A DNA stretch of 51,548 nt from Leptothoe spongobia TAU-MAC 1115 (GTDB lineage Bacteria > Cyanobacteriota > Cyanobacteriia > Phormidesmidales > Phormidesmidaceae), in NCBI RefSeq assembly GCF_018739885.1, contig NZ_JADOES010000039.1, positions 1-51,548 on the forward strand, given 5' to 3'. Below the pieces are notes generated by a model that worked only from the letters and a program-made list of their open reading frames with translations, was not told where the DNA came from and ran no database searches. A program made the position numbers and the translations under genes. Of this stretch, positions 16,888 to 25,606 are shown piece by piece (positions within the stretch are counted from its first letter, which is position 1; each line of letters begins with the position of its first letter).

Positions 16888-17322
16888 ATGTCCGTTAACT
16901 CTGCTCGTCCTCCTGCCTTAGACAAAATTGTGAAACGCTTTCAACGGATCCAAGATCCACGGCGTCGTTACGAGCAACTATTGTGGTACGCCAAACGATT
17001 AGACGGGTTCCCTGAAGCTGCGAAAACGCCAGAGAACAAAGTCAAAGGCTGTGTCTCCCAGGTTTATATCATTGCCAGCTCAGATGATCAGGGCAATGTA
17101 AATTTTCAGGGTGACTCAGACGCGCAAATTACCAAAGGATTGGTAGCTCTACTGATTGAAGGCTTAAAAGGGCTACCTCCTAAAGATATCGCTCAACTAG
17201 AACCCGATTTTATTAAGGATACTCAGTTGGATGTCAGCCTCACACCATCTAGAGCGAACGGGTTTTACAACATTTTTAAGACTATGCAGCACAAAGCCTT
17301 GGCCTTAGTTATAGAAGATTAG
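16888..17322 (+). CDS. sufE: SufE-like cysteine desulfuration protein
   Basis: A 144-residue Fe-S biogenesis protein that accepts persulfide sulfur from a cysteine desulfurase and passes it to the SufBCD scaffold. Seen: the family N-terminus (IVKRFQRIQDPRRRYEQLLWYAKRL), the sulfur-accepting cysteine in KVKGCVSQVY, ALLIEGLKGLPP and the conserved end SRANGFYNIFKTMQ. Length and order are typical. Its TAG stop overlaps the stop of the convergent MarR gene by 4 bp. Confidence 0.92.
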   Translation: MSVNSARPPALDKIVKRFQRIQDPRRRYEQLLWYAKRLDGFPEAAKTPENKVKGCVSQVYIIASSDDQGNVNFQGDSDAQITKGLVALLIEGLKGLPPKDIAQLEPDFIKDTQLDVSLTPSRANGFYNIFKTMQHKALALVIED

Positions 17323-17837
17323 GCATAAAAATCAGCAGCATACTCATCGCTGTAGAAATCGTCTGCCACTGCAACATCATCATTGCCATCTGCGTTGGGG
17401 GCGTTACCAATGCCCAATGAGGCTAGTAGCCCTGCATTCTCAGCAGTTGAGTCGAGAACAGTGACCTGTAGCTCTTGCCACACGGGAGCCGCTGTGGCCA
17501 ACAGCTGCCGACCTTGAGACGTAGCTTTGAGAGACTGGCTCCGCTTATCTTTGCCAGGCCCAACGTCAATCCAGCCTCGCTTACACATTCGATCGACGGT
17601 ACGACTGACTGTGGATTTTTCCATCCCAAGCATCTGACCCAACTGACCGGGAGGAATGGGACCACGACTGACGATAGTCGCCAAAATATTGAGCTGGTTA
17701 ATAGTGAACCCTAATGGCCTCAATGCATCGTCATACAAACGGGTGACGATGCGATTAAGCTGTCGCAATCGCATCGCAATACAGTCATTGGTCATCTGAC
17801 GCGCAATTTCTTTGGGAGTGCCATAGGGTGCCGTCAT
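17319..17837 (-). CDS. MarR family transcriptional regulator with acidic tail
   Basis: A 172-residue winged-helix protein: INQLNILATIVSRGPIPPGQL, then LGMEKSTVSRTVDRMCKRGWIDVGPGKDKRSQSLKATSQG, a full MarR DNA-binding module. The last ~25 residues are acidic and Asp/Ala/Tyr-rich (GNDDVAVADDFYSDEY), an unusual tail that may bind a partner or ligand. It is convergent with sufE and divergent from the TSUP permease (174 bp between starts), which makes the permease a plausible target; this is inference. Confidence 0.85.
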   Translation of the reverse strand: MTAPYGTPKEIARQMTNDCIAMRLRQLNRIVTRLYDDALRPLGFTINQLNILATIVSRGPIPPGQLGQMLGMEKSTVSRTVDRMCKRGWIDVGPGKDKRSQSLKATSQGRQLLATAAPVWQELQVTVLDSTAENAGLLASLGIGNAPNADGNDDVAVADDFYSDEYAADFYA

Positions 17838-18011
17838 GGTGCGTTCAATGAATCACTAGTTGTATATTCAACCATTCGGACACAAAAATTGATTAAGTTC
17901 GCTACTTTATTAAGCGCGTTGCAATGAATTGATACAGTCATTAAGTGTGATTTACACCCAGTTATTTTTCTTAATGCTTGTTAATATACAAGTACGTAAT
18001 TATGGCAGCCA

Positions 18012-18746
18012 ATGGATATCCTTAACGCCAGCATGGCTGATAGTCTCTGGATCGGCTTAATTGTCGGTCTGGCTTCTTTAGTACAGAGTCTGACAGGGTT
18101 TGGATTTGCGTTAGTGGCAGTCTCACTCTTACCCGTATTTATGGAGCTGCAGCTGGCAGTGACCTTGGTCATTGCTGTGGGTTTGATCGGGAATGTGGTG
18201 CTCTGGTGGTATCACCGAGATAGCTTTGAATGGTCACGGATCGCCCATCTGGCAGCAGGAGCACTGGTCACGATTCCAGTCGGTGTCTTGGGATTGCGGT
18301 ATGTGCCCGAGCATTTAGCGCTACAAGGGTTGGGGGTCTTAGTTTTGCTCTATGTAGTTTATTCATGGTTGCAGCTGTCGTTGCCCACTCTGACCGGACG
18401 ACCTTGGGCCTATGCGTTTGGGGCAGCCTCAGGTGTACTCACCGGCGCGTTTAACATAGGGGGACCACCCATTGTCATATATGCCAACTGCAACGAGTGG
18501 AGCCCCGAACAATTTAAAGGCAACCTACCAGGTGTGTTTTGTGTGCTTTCATCGGTTGCGATCGCAACCCACCTGTGGCAAGGAGACTTTGATGCAAACC
18601 TGATGACCCAGGTCGGCTACGCCACACCATTTTTTATCGCTGGATTGGGCCTGGGCATCTGGTTATCCAAATATATTGATGCCACTATCTTTCGTCAGGT
18701 AGTTCTGGTGATCCTGGGCGTCATCGGTTTGAAGCTATTAGTTTAG
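18012..18746 (+). CDS. TSUP/TauE-SafE family membrane permease
   Basis: A 244-residue polytopic membrane protein with about eight helices. It shows both TSUP half-motifs: LASLVQSLTGFGFALVAVSLLP in the first half and GAASGVLTGAFNIGGPPIVIY in the second, the twin G-x-x-x-G/GGP signature of sulfite, sulfonate or organic-acid exporters. The substrate cannot be read from the sequence. Divergently transcribed from the MarR regulator at 17319. Confidence 0.88.
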   Translation: MDILNASMADSLWIGLIVGLASLVQSLTGFGFALVAVSLLPVFMELQLAVTLVIAVGLIGNVVLWWYHRDSFEWSRIAHLAAGALVTIPVGVLGLRYVPEHLALQGLGVLVLLYVVYSWLQLSLPTLTGRPWAYAFGAASGVLTGAFNIGGPPIVIYANCNEWSPEQFKGNLPGVFCVLSSVAIATHLWQGDFDANLMTQVGYATPFFIAGLGLGIWLSKYIDATIFRQVVLVILGVIGLKLLV

Positions 18747-18775
18747 CTCTGCCTGAATTTCATCCTCCCCAATAA

Positions 18776-20260
18776 TTAGGGAGCAATATTCCCACCAGGA
18801 TCAGGGGTGACATCAATGACTTCATCACTGATAATTTCCACTTCGGGCTGAGCATCAGGAGTGACCGGTTCTGGTTCCGTAGGCTCTAGGTCCGTGGGCT
18901 CCACATCCGTTGGGTCAATCTCCACAGGAGCCAAATCAAAAGGAGGATTATCCCTGAGTCCCTCTCGCAATGAGTCGCCCAGGGTAGGCTCTGGCTCTGG
19001 CTGAATGGCCGTTTCAGGGGGATTGTCCAAACTCAGTTTCGCCACCTCACCTCGGAAATAGGCCTCACGATATTTCAACGATTCTGAAAACGCCACCCCT
19101 GCCCGGAAAGCAACCAGAGCGTTGTCGGTATCGCCAATACTCAAGTAAAGCTGGCCTAATCGATCATAGGCGGCCAAAATGCCGTGCTGATTATAGGCTT
19201 GCTGCTCAGCCCGCACCAGCAGGTTGTACATAGTCAATGCTTCATTGGTGAGACCTTGCTCAGCATAGAGATCGCCTAAATCCTTGAGCACGGTACTGAC
19301 ATGACCATAGAGTTCTAGACGCTGGGCAGTCACATAGGCCAGGTTGTAATATTCAACCGCCTGGGGATAGACGCCTAGCGCTCGCAAATTGCGAGCCATA
19401 TCAATTTCGAGGGGCGGTTCTCGATAATTTTGGCCCGTAGTCCGATAAAGCTGCAGCAGCTCAGTCTGCACTGGCAATGCCTGAGAGTACTGCTTGGCTT
19501 CCTGATAGCTGTAGATCAGGTCCGTGAGGTACTGCATATGTTCTAGCGTATTGCCCTCAGCCTTAGCATTCGCGGCTAGCTGGGTGTAGAGCTGCGCTGC
19601 ATCGTCAAACTCAAACCACTGTAAGTAATGAGCTGCCAGGACAACCTCCCATGCCTGCTGAGCAATGGCATCAGTTGCCGTCATTTCAATCAGCTGCTGA
19701 TAAATCTCAGTAGACGTGTCCCGCATCCGCAAGGTTTGGGCAATAGTCGCAATGGTTTCCACACGTTCGAGGCTAGCCGTTGCTTTTTCCGCCTCCCAAA
19801 TCCGCTTGAGCCTGACCGCCATCAGACGGATTTCTTGCGATCGCTGAGAAGTCCATGCCTGTTGACCAATGCGATCTAACGCCTCTAACTCCGCTTCAAG
19901 ACCAAACACCCGACGCAGCTGCACCTCCCTGATCCAAAGAGCAAAGGCATCATCCGGCTGCTCGGCCAAGAGTAACGCGCGGGCCTGAGCATCTAGCTGA
20001 AAAAGGGCGACCTCAAGGTCATATAACTCCAGCGGACTCAAAGGCCGATCCACAACCGCCGTAGGTAACAGAGGATCCCGTGGCTCCGCCTCTAATGGAT
20101 TGGTCAGAAAAGCATCTAATAAAACTGGATCCAAACGCTGACCATAAGCGGGTAAAGATACCGGTACAGACAATAACGCCAGTGTGGCTAAACCACCGAT
20201 CAGCCGCTTTCCAAGGACTCGAAACCAACGATAATTTCGTAAATCAAAATAAACACTCAT
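18776..20260 (-). CDS. Secreted TPR-repeat protein with acidic Pro-rich tail
   Basis: A 494-residue protein. The N-terminus (RVLGKRLIGGLATLALLSVPVSLPAYG) is a signal peptide. The body is built of helical TPR-like pairs (LGQLYLSIGDTDNALVAFRAG near residue 375; GDLYAEQGLTNEALTMYNLL near residue 335; further weaker ones from about residue 85). The last ~70 residues are a low-complexity acidic tail of repeated PTD/EPEP units ending in VTPDPGGNIAP. It probably scaffolds protein contacts in the periplasm; no partner is indicated. Divergent from hemC across a 129-bp promoter region. Confidence 0.75.
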   Translation of the reverse strand: MSVYFDLRNYRWFRVLGKRLIGGLATLALLSVPVSLPAYGQRLDPVLLDAFLTNPLEAEPRDPLLPTAVVDRPLSPLELYDLEVALFQLDAQARALLLAEQPDDAFALWIREVQLRRVFGLEAELEALDRIGQQAWTSQRSQEIRLMAVRLKRIWEAEKATASLERVETIATIAQTLRMRDTSTEIYQQLIEMTATDAIAQQAWEVVLAAHYLQWFEFDDAAQLYTQLAANAKAEGNTLEHMQYLTDLIYSYQEAKQYSQALPVQTELLQLYRTTGQNYREPPLEIDMARNLRALGVYPQAVEYYNLAYVTAQRLELYGHVSTVLKDLGDLYAEQGLTNEALTMYNLLVRAEQQAYNQHGILAAYDRLGQLYLSIGDTDNALVAFRAGVAFSESLKYREAYFRGEVAKLSLDNPPETAIQPEPEPTLGDSLREGLRDNPPFDLAPVEIDPTDVEPTDLEPTEPEPVTPDAQPEVEIISDEVIDVTPDPGGNIAP

Positions 20261-20389
20261 TTACAGAACTTTGTACTCGCGCTGCTTTGCGACCGTGAGC
20301 GGTCACCTGTGCTGTAATCTTAAGGTCTTGTGTAAATCTTTTGTCAGCAGGCCTTTGCTGGCTGTCTAACCATAACAAATCTGTTAACT

Positions 20390-21346
20390 ATGTCCCCAAA
20401 TGTAGCAACCCGTACCATCCGGATTGGTTCTCGTAAAAGTCAGCTTGCCCTAGTGCAAACCCACTGGGTGCAGGGTGAGCTACAAAAACGCTTCCCTGAG
20501 ATTAACTTTGAAGTTAAGACCATGGAAAGTAAAGGGGACAAAATTCTAGATGTCTCCCTGTCCAAAATTGGTGATAAGGGCCTCTTTACCCAAGAGCTAG
20601 AAGACGACATGCTCGCCGGTAGCATAGACTTTGCCGTGCATTCTCTCAAGGACCTACCGACACGCCTCCCCGAGGGTCTGATGCTAGGCTGCGTCACCGA
20701 ACGGGAAGACCCAGCTGATGCCCTGGTTGTCCATGAAAAGCATGCAGGTAAAACCCTTGATCAGCTACCCGAGGGTGCCATTATTGGCACATCCTCCCTG
20801 CGTCGATTAGCACAGCTACGTCATCATTTCCCTTCGTTCCAGTTCAAAGATATCCGGGGTAACCTCAACACCCGCCTCCGCAAGCTAGACGAAGGTCAGT
20901 ACGATGCCATCATTCTGGCAGTTGCTGGCTTGAAGCGGTTGGAGATGGGCGATCGAATTCAGCAAGTGGTACCGGCGGAGATTTCTCTCCATGCTGTGGG
21001 TCAAGGTGCCTTGGGCATTGAATGTCGCAGCGGTGATGAAGATATTTTAGCGGTCATTAAAACCCTGGAGCATGTTCCCACTGCCCAGCGTTGCTATGCA
21101 GAGCGAGCCTTTTTGCGTGAGCTAGAAGGCGGCTGCCAGGTACCCATTGGCGTCAATACTGTGATCGAAGGCGATAGCCTGAAACTAACTGGCATCGTCG
21201 CGAGTCTAGATGGACAAACACTCGTGAAAGACGAAATCTCTGGTCCGGTAGATACAGCTGATGCCATGGGAACGACTTTGGCAAAGCGGGCTAAAGACGC
21301 TGGTGCTCAGACAATTTTGGATGAGATTTCAGCCGAAAGCCGTTAA
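20390..21346 (+). CDS. hemC: Hydroxymethylbilane synthase (porphobilinogen deaminase)
   Basis: A 318-residue enzyme joining four porphobilinogens into hydroxymethylbilane, feeding heme, chlorophyll and bilin synthesis. Seen: RIGSRKSQLALVQTHWV, VHSLKDLPT with the catalytic Asp, SSLRRLAQLRH, RGNLNTRLRKLDEG and GGCQVPIG with the cysteine that carries the dipyrromethane cofactor. Every signature expected for the family is present. The ATG at 20390 gives the usual short N-terminus. A 60-bp perfect palindrome lies 26 bp past its stop. Confidence 0.95.
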   Translation: MSPNVATRTIRIGSRKSQLALVQTHWVQGELQKRFPEINFEVKTMESKGDKILDVSLSKIGDKGLFTQELEDDMLAGSIDFAVHSLKDLPTRLPEGLMLGCVTEREDPADALVVHEKHAGKTLDQLPEGAIIGTSSLRRLAQLRHHFPSFQFKDIRGNLNTRLRKLDEGQYDAIILAVAGLKRLEMGDRIQQVVPAEISLHAVGQGALGIECRSGDEDILAVIKTLEHVPTAQRCYAERAFLRELEGGCQVPIGVNTVIEGDSLKLTGIVASLDGQTLVKDEISGPVDTADAMGTTLAKRAKDAGAQTILDEISAESR

Positions 21347-21372
21347 TTTTTCCCTGATCTGTATTGGATCAT

Positions 21373-21432
21373 GGGCCCATATTTTGCCGTAGGGGCATTG
21401 CATGCAATGCCCCTACGGCAAAATATGGGCCC
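21373..21432. repeat. 60-bp perfect palindrome after hemC
   Basis: Two 30-bp arms with no spacer: the left arm begins GGGCCCATATTTTGCCGTAG and ends GGGGCATTGCA, and the right arm is its exact reverse complement ending GGGCCC. The GTAGGGGCA/TGCCCCTAC core is typical of interspersed cyanobacterial palindromes. It lies 27 bp past the hemC stop and 94 bp before glgA. It would fold into a very stable hairpin and may act as a transcript end. Confidence 0.9.
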
Positions 21433-21525
21433 CAACCGTAGGCTTAAGCACTATGCACGGATCCAATCCCCCTCTAGACTTGATCCCGTGGCATGTGGGT
21501 TTTTCAACGGGGCAACAGGAACGGG

Positions 21526-22959
21526 ATGCGAATTTTATTTGTGGCAGCAGAGGCCTCACCCTTAGCAAAGGTAGGTGGTATGGGTGATGTGGTCGGCACA
21601 TTACCCAAAGCATTGCGAGCCATGGGGCATGATGTGCGGGTATTGATGCCCTACTACGGCTTTATAGGAGACAAAATCGATATCCCCGAAGAGCCCGTCT
21701 GGTGGGGATATGCCATGTTCAATGCCTTTGCAGTGTACGAAACCACATTGCCAAAGTCAGACGTGCCCCTTTATCTATTTGGCCATCCTGCCTTTGATGG
21801 CAACGAAATCTACGGCACTGAAGATGAAGACTGGCGCTTTACCTTCTTCGCCAATGGTGCTGCTGAGTTTTGCTGGAACCACTGGAAACCCGATATCATT
21901 CACTGCCACGACTGGCATACGGGCATGCTACCTGTATGGATGCATCAGTCCCCCGAAATCTCCACAGTCTTTACTATTCATAATCTGGCTTATCAGGGTC
22001 CCTGGCGCTGGAAATTGGACAAAATTACCTGGTGTCCCTGGTATATGCAGGGCGATAGCACCATGGCAGCCGCTCTTCTCTACGCTGACCGGGTCAATGC
22101 CGTATCACCCACGTATGCCCAGCAGATCCAAACCAAGGAATATGGCGAAAAACTCGAAGGTCTCCTGTCCTATATCAGTGAAAAGCTGAGCGGCATCGTC
22201 AATGGCATTGACCTGGATGAGTTTAACCCCGCCACGGATCAACAAATCGAGCAAACCTACACCGCAGAAACCCTAGAAAAAAGAGCCATCAACAAAAGGG
22301 CCCTCCAAGAAGACATGGGTCTTGAAGTCAACGATGGTCGCTTTGTCATTGGTCTGGTTAGCCGTTTAGTAGAGCAAAAGGGTATCGATCTGATTTTGCA
22401 GACCATGGATCGTTTTTTGTCCTATACCGATGCCCAGTTGGTACTGCTTGGTTCAGGCAATCGCCATTATGAAACCCAGCTGTGGGAGCTATCCAATCGC
22501 TTTCCCGGTCGAGTCTCCGTATACCTGATGTACAGCAGCCAGCTCGCCCAAAAAATCTACGCAGGCTCTGATGCCTTCTTAATGCCATCCCGGTTTGAAC
22601 CCTGTGGCATCAGTCAAATGATCGCCATGCGCTACGGCTGTGTACCCATTGTCCGTCGTACCGGTGGCCTGGTAGATACCGTCAGCCATCACGATCCAGT
22701 CAATGGCAAAGGCACAGGCTATTGCTTTGATCGCTATGAGCCCCTAGACCTGTTTACTTGCATGGTACGTGCCTGGGAAGGCTTCCAGTACAAACCCTTC
22801 TGGAAAGAATTACAAAAACGCGCCATGGCTGAAAACTTTAGCTGGGAAAATTCAGCGATTGAATATATCAAGCTCTACAGCGATGTAAAAGGATTACCCT
22901 ATAAAAGTCAAATTCCAGTAGAACATGGTGGAACTTTGAAGCTCGCCTCCAAAACATGA
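21526..22959 (+). CDS. glgA: Glycogen synthase (ADP-glucose), GT5
   Basis: A 477-residue enzyme extending alpha-1,4-glucan from ADP-glucose for glycogen storage. Seen: MRILFVAAEASPLAKVGGMGDVV with the KVGG substrate loop, HCHDWHTGMLPVW, YADRVNAVSPTYAQ, GIDLDEFNPATD, and the C-terminal donor site PSRFEPCGISQMIAMRYG with RRTGGLVDTV. ATG 21526 is the family start; the frame is open back to 21493 but that adds an unrelated 11 residues. Cyanobacteria often have two copies; which one this is cannot be told here. Confidence 0.95.
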   Translation: MRILFVAAEASPLAKVGGMGDVVGTLPKALRAMGHDVRVLMPYYGFIGDKIDIPEEPVWWGYAMFNAFAVYETTLPKSDVPLYLFGHPAFDGNEIYGTEDEDWRFTFFANGAAEFCWNHWKPDIIHCHDWHTGMLPVWMHQSPEISTVFTIHNLAYQGPWRWKLDKITWCPWYMQGDSTMAAALLYADRVNAVSPTYAQQIQTKEYGEKLEGLLSYISEKLSGIVNGIDLDEFNPATDQQIEQTYTAETLEKRAINKRALQEDMGLEVNDGRFVIGLVSRLVEQKGIDLILQTMDRFLSYTDAQLVLLGSGNRHYETQLWELSNRFPGRVSVYLMYSSQLAQKIYAGSDAFLMPSRFEPCGISQMIAMRYGCVPIVRRTGGLVDTVSHHDPVNGKGTGYCFDRYEPLDLFTCMVRAWEGFQYKPFWKELQKRAMAENFSWENSAIEYIKLYSDVKGLPYKSQIPVEHGGTLKLASKT

Positions 22960-23025
22960 TTTCCCTAGGATCGCCTCAATATATTCAGAGTCATTACATC
23001 CTCGATCGGCAGATCGGCAGAGGAT

Positions 23026-24324
23026 TTAATGACTCGCTCCATCAGGGTTAGAAAAACTGCCACTCTCACAGAGGGTCAGTTTTTCTAAAATAGCCTGAGT
23101 ATTAGTATCAGCACCTTGCCGAATCTCCTGGATCACAGCAACATTAGTCAGCTCCATGCCCAAACGTATCCAATACGCTCCCCTCACCGACTCAAAATCC
23201 ACAGGGGGCATTTGAGACGTATAGGATTTTTCCCAATCCAGGTTTAGCTTGTCACTCAGAGCACGGATAACATATTGTCGTTGGGGAGAAGCCTGAGCCA
23301 TCCAAACAGTCATCGGTCGCGAGAAAACCTCAGCAACCTTCTCTTCTCCTGCTTGCTTTTGCAACCATACTTCTAAGGTAGAAACAGGCCAGTCAGTAGT
23401 CTCCTCATCGACTTTAGCAAAAGCATGGGCTTCAGCATAGGAGATTCTCCCATCCGCATCATAATCTGCAGAGGCAACAGTCTTACCAGTCCGATCAATC
23501 CCACTTAAACCAGCAAAAAAGCTAGAACTATAATCACGATAGTCCGCTTCATTCACAGCTGGAGTACAACCCACGGATGGACGTTCGGCAACCGTTGCAA
23601 AAAAACCACAACGAGTTTGCAACGCAACAGGATTGTCAGGATTGCCTTGTTCATAAATGAGATTGGCAAAAGAGCCTGAAAAGCATTGGGCCATCATGGT
23701 TACAAATGGCTGATCAGCAGGTAACTCATCTAGCCAACCCGCCAACTGCTGCACCGAAACAAACTTTTCCTCCCAAAGAATCATCGCATTATTATCAGGA
23801 TTCTCATCGTTGTATGCGCCATGGCCCGTAAAATAGAAAAATGAAGGGCATGGAGAAGGGTTGTTTGCTAAATTCTCAAACCACTGTTGGGCATTAGCAA
23901 CCGTGGCGGCTCCATCCAGGTTGTCAATTTCTGGCGGTTTGAATTGCTCTTGCCCAACAAAGTTGATGTAGCGCACCGTCGCCTCACCATCATTACCGTT
24001 AGCAAAGTACTGTCGCCCATTGCTGAAATCAATGCCAAGGGACGTTAGTGTGCGCTGAAAGTAACGGACATTTTTCTCAAGGGCAATTTCGTTGTAATAG
24101 GGCGCTCCACCACCGGCAAGGACCAAGAATTCTATAGGCTCTGACGCTGGCTGAGGTAGTGAGCTATCTCCGTTAGCAAGGCTTTTCCCATAACTCTGCT
24201 CTGCTAACGGTATTGAGCGACCAGTGACCTTAGAGGCTTGTTTACTCCAGCCTAGACCTAAACCAATGACAACCCCCATCAAGCTAGTCGTCAGTAACTG
24301 AGTTAGAAACGTTGGAGAGCGCAT
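23026..24324 (-). CDS. Exported caspase-like (C13/C14-type) protease with EF-hand
   Basis: A 432-residue protein. ATG 24324 gives an N-terminal signal-anchor (LLTTSLMGVVIGLGLGW); the frame is open further upstream but would run towards the divergent neighbour. The core is a caspase/legumain-like fold: FLVLAGGG (residue 67), FFYFTGHG with His168 and TMMAQCFSG with Cys214, the expected His-Cys dyad and spacing. Residues 287-298 (DYDADGRISYAE) are a canonical EF-hand loop with Asp at 1, 3, 5 and Glu at 12, so calcium control is plausible. Probably periplasmic or membrane-attached; substrate unknown. Confidence 0.7.
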   Translation of the reverse strand: MRSPTFLTQLLTTSLMGVVIGLGLGWSKQASKVTGRSIPLAEQSYGKSLANGDSSLPQPASEPIEFLVLAGGGAPYYNEIALEKNVRYFQRTLTSLGIDFSNGRQYFANGNDGEATVRYINFVGQEQFKPPEIDNLDGAATVANAQQWFENLANNPSPCPSFFYFTGHGAYNDENPDNNAMILWEEKFVSVQQLAGWLDELPADQPFVTMMAQCFSGSFANLIYEQGNPDNPVALQTRCGFFATVAERPSVGCTPAVNEADYRDYSSSFFAGLSGIDRTGKTVASADYDADGRISYAEAHAFAKVDEETTDWPVSTLEVWLQKQAGEEKVAEVFSRPMTVWMAQASPQRQYVIRALSDKLNLDWEKSYTSQMPPVDFESVRGAYWIRLGMELTNVAVIQEIRQGADTNTQAILEKLTLCESGSFSNPDGASH

Positions 24325-24451
24325 AGCAAAATTCGTTGATCCTTGCCCTATTTTAGGACGCAGTTTTGAGATTTTTGTGGGTATGCCTCTACTGGCTTCG
24401 ATGATTACAATGGGGAGGATTTTGGCCTGTGGCCATTGCATCTGTCACCCT

Positions 24452-25534
24452 ATGCATCAACTTGTCACCGCTGCCCTCAAGGCCCAGAACTATCGTCGTG
24501 CTACCGCACTGATCAAAAAGTGGCAAAAAACGGATCCTAAGGACCCCTGGATGTTGCTATCTATCGGACGATTACAAGAAGGCACGCTACAGTGGGATGC
24601 CGCTGAGAAAACTTACCTGACTTTCTTAAAACGGGTCAATAATCCGAAACTGATGGGACAAGCTCGTGCAGGCTTAAAGCGAGTGCAACAAGCACGGGAG
24701 AGCAGTCGTCAAGCAGCATTGGACGAGGCCAAGGCAGTTTTAGGGAGTGATGATCCGGGGGTGTTGGTAATCATGCCACCCGAAGATATGCAGCAGGCAG
24801 CCATGGATCTGGCAAAAATCCTGCGGATTGACCCCTATATGGCCAGGTTACAGCTACCCAAACGAGGGCTACGTCTGCAACGCACTGGCTCTATTGGAGA
24901 GATGCAATACTATGGTGAGGCCCTGCAAGCAGTGGGGATTCCTGCCATGTGGTCCACGATTGAGGCGCTCAAAACTGTCCAGGTCTTTCAAGTGAAGTCC
25001 TTTCAGGCAGTCGTCCCTCAGCCAATGGTGGTATGCCAGAGCCCCACAGGTCAGATGGGCTCGCTCCAGTTTGATTGGTCTGAGGTGACTCAAATCGTAC
25101 AGGCCCAGCTACCATTATTTGAGCAGGTGAATGACAAAGGCCCTTGGGGGAAAATCAAGCGCAAAGAGCAAGTACTGGATTATGCTCAGGTGCTGGATCT
25201 GCATATTCATGGGCGCAAGATTATTTTGCGGGGCTGCGATCGCACCTACGAGTTTCGTAAAAGCGTGGCCCTGGTCCCCAACCAAACCAATCTGACCTCC
25301 ACCCGCATTCGCTGGAACGGCCTGCGGCAAACGATCAATCGCGACACTAATTGCCCCACCCTGGAGGACTTTAGCAACTTTGGTCAGGGTGCTTTGGAGA
25401 TGATACCGCTGTTACCGTATATGCCGATTTATATCGATCTCAATCGGCGCAAACCCAGCGATTGGGATACCGCCTTGCAGATTTATAGCACCTTGCTTTT
25501 CGCTAGAACCCCGGTTTCTAATGGGACACATTAA
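24452..25534 (+). CDS. TPR-containing hypothetical protein, cyanobacterial
   Basis: A 360-residue protein. The start is ATG 24452 (MHQLVTAALKAQNYRRATALI), not the in-frame ATG at 24377, which would overlap the region before the divergent protease. The N-terminal ~90 residues form two TPR-like helix pairs; the rest (from LGSDDPGVLVIMPPEDMQQA on) has no family I recognise but includes a beta-rich part with YEFRKS near residue 270. The last 10 residues (RTPVSNGTH) are encoded by a 15-bp palindromic repeat that has invaded the 3' end, so the native C-terminus may differ. Function unknown. Confidence 0.65.
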   Translation: MHQLVTAALKAQNYRRATALIKKWQKTDPKDPWMLLSIGRLQEGTLQWDAAEKTYLTFLKRVNNPKLMGQARAGLKRVQQARESSRQAALDEAKAVLGSDDPGVLVIMPPEDMQQAAMDLAKILRIDPYMARLQLPKRGLRLQRTGSIGEMQYYGEALQAVGIPAMWSTIEALKTVQVFQVKSFQAVVPQPMVVCQSPTGQMGSLQFDWSEVTQIVQAQLPLFEQVNDKGPWGKIKRKEQVLDYAQVLDLHIHGRKIILRGCDRTYEFRKSVALVPNQTNLTSTRIRWNGLRQTINRDTNCPTLEDFSNFGQGALEMIPLLPYMPIYIDLNRRKPSDWDTALQIYSTLLFARTPVSNGTH

Positions 25535-25606
25535 TGCCAAAGAGAGTCAACTCTCAGAAACCGGGGTTCTAATGGAAAGCGCCCACTTCACAGAAACCGG
25601 GTTTCT
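25505..25606. repeat. 15-bp palindromic repeat, three copies spanning two convergent gene ends
   Basis: AGAACCCCGGTTTCT at 25505-25519, its exact reverse complement at 25556-25570, and AGAAACCGGGTTTCT at 25592-25606. The first two pair as a 15-bp stem over a loop that itself holds GAGAGT-CA-ACTCTC. Copies 1 and 3 lie inside coding sequence, at the 3' ends of the TPR gene and the Rieske gene. Confidence 0.85.
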
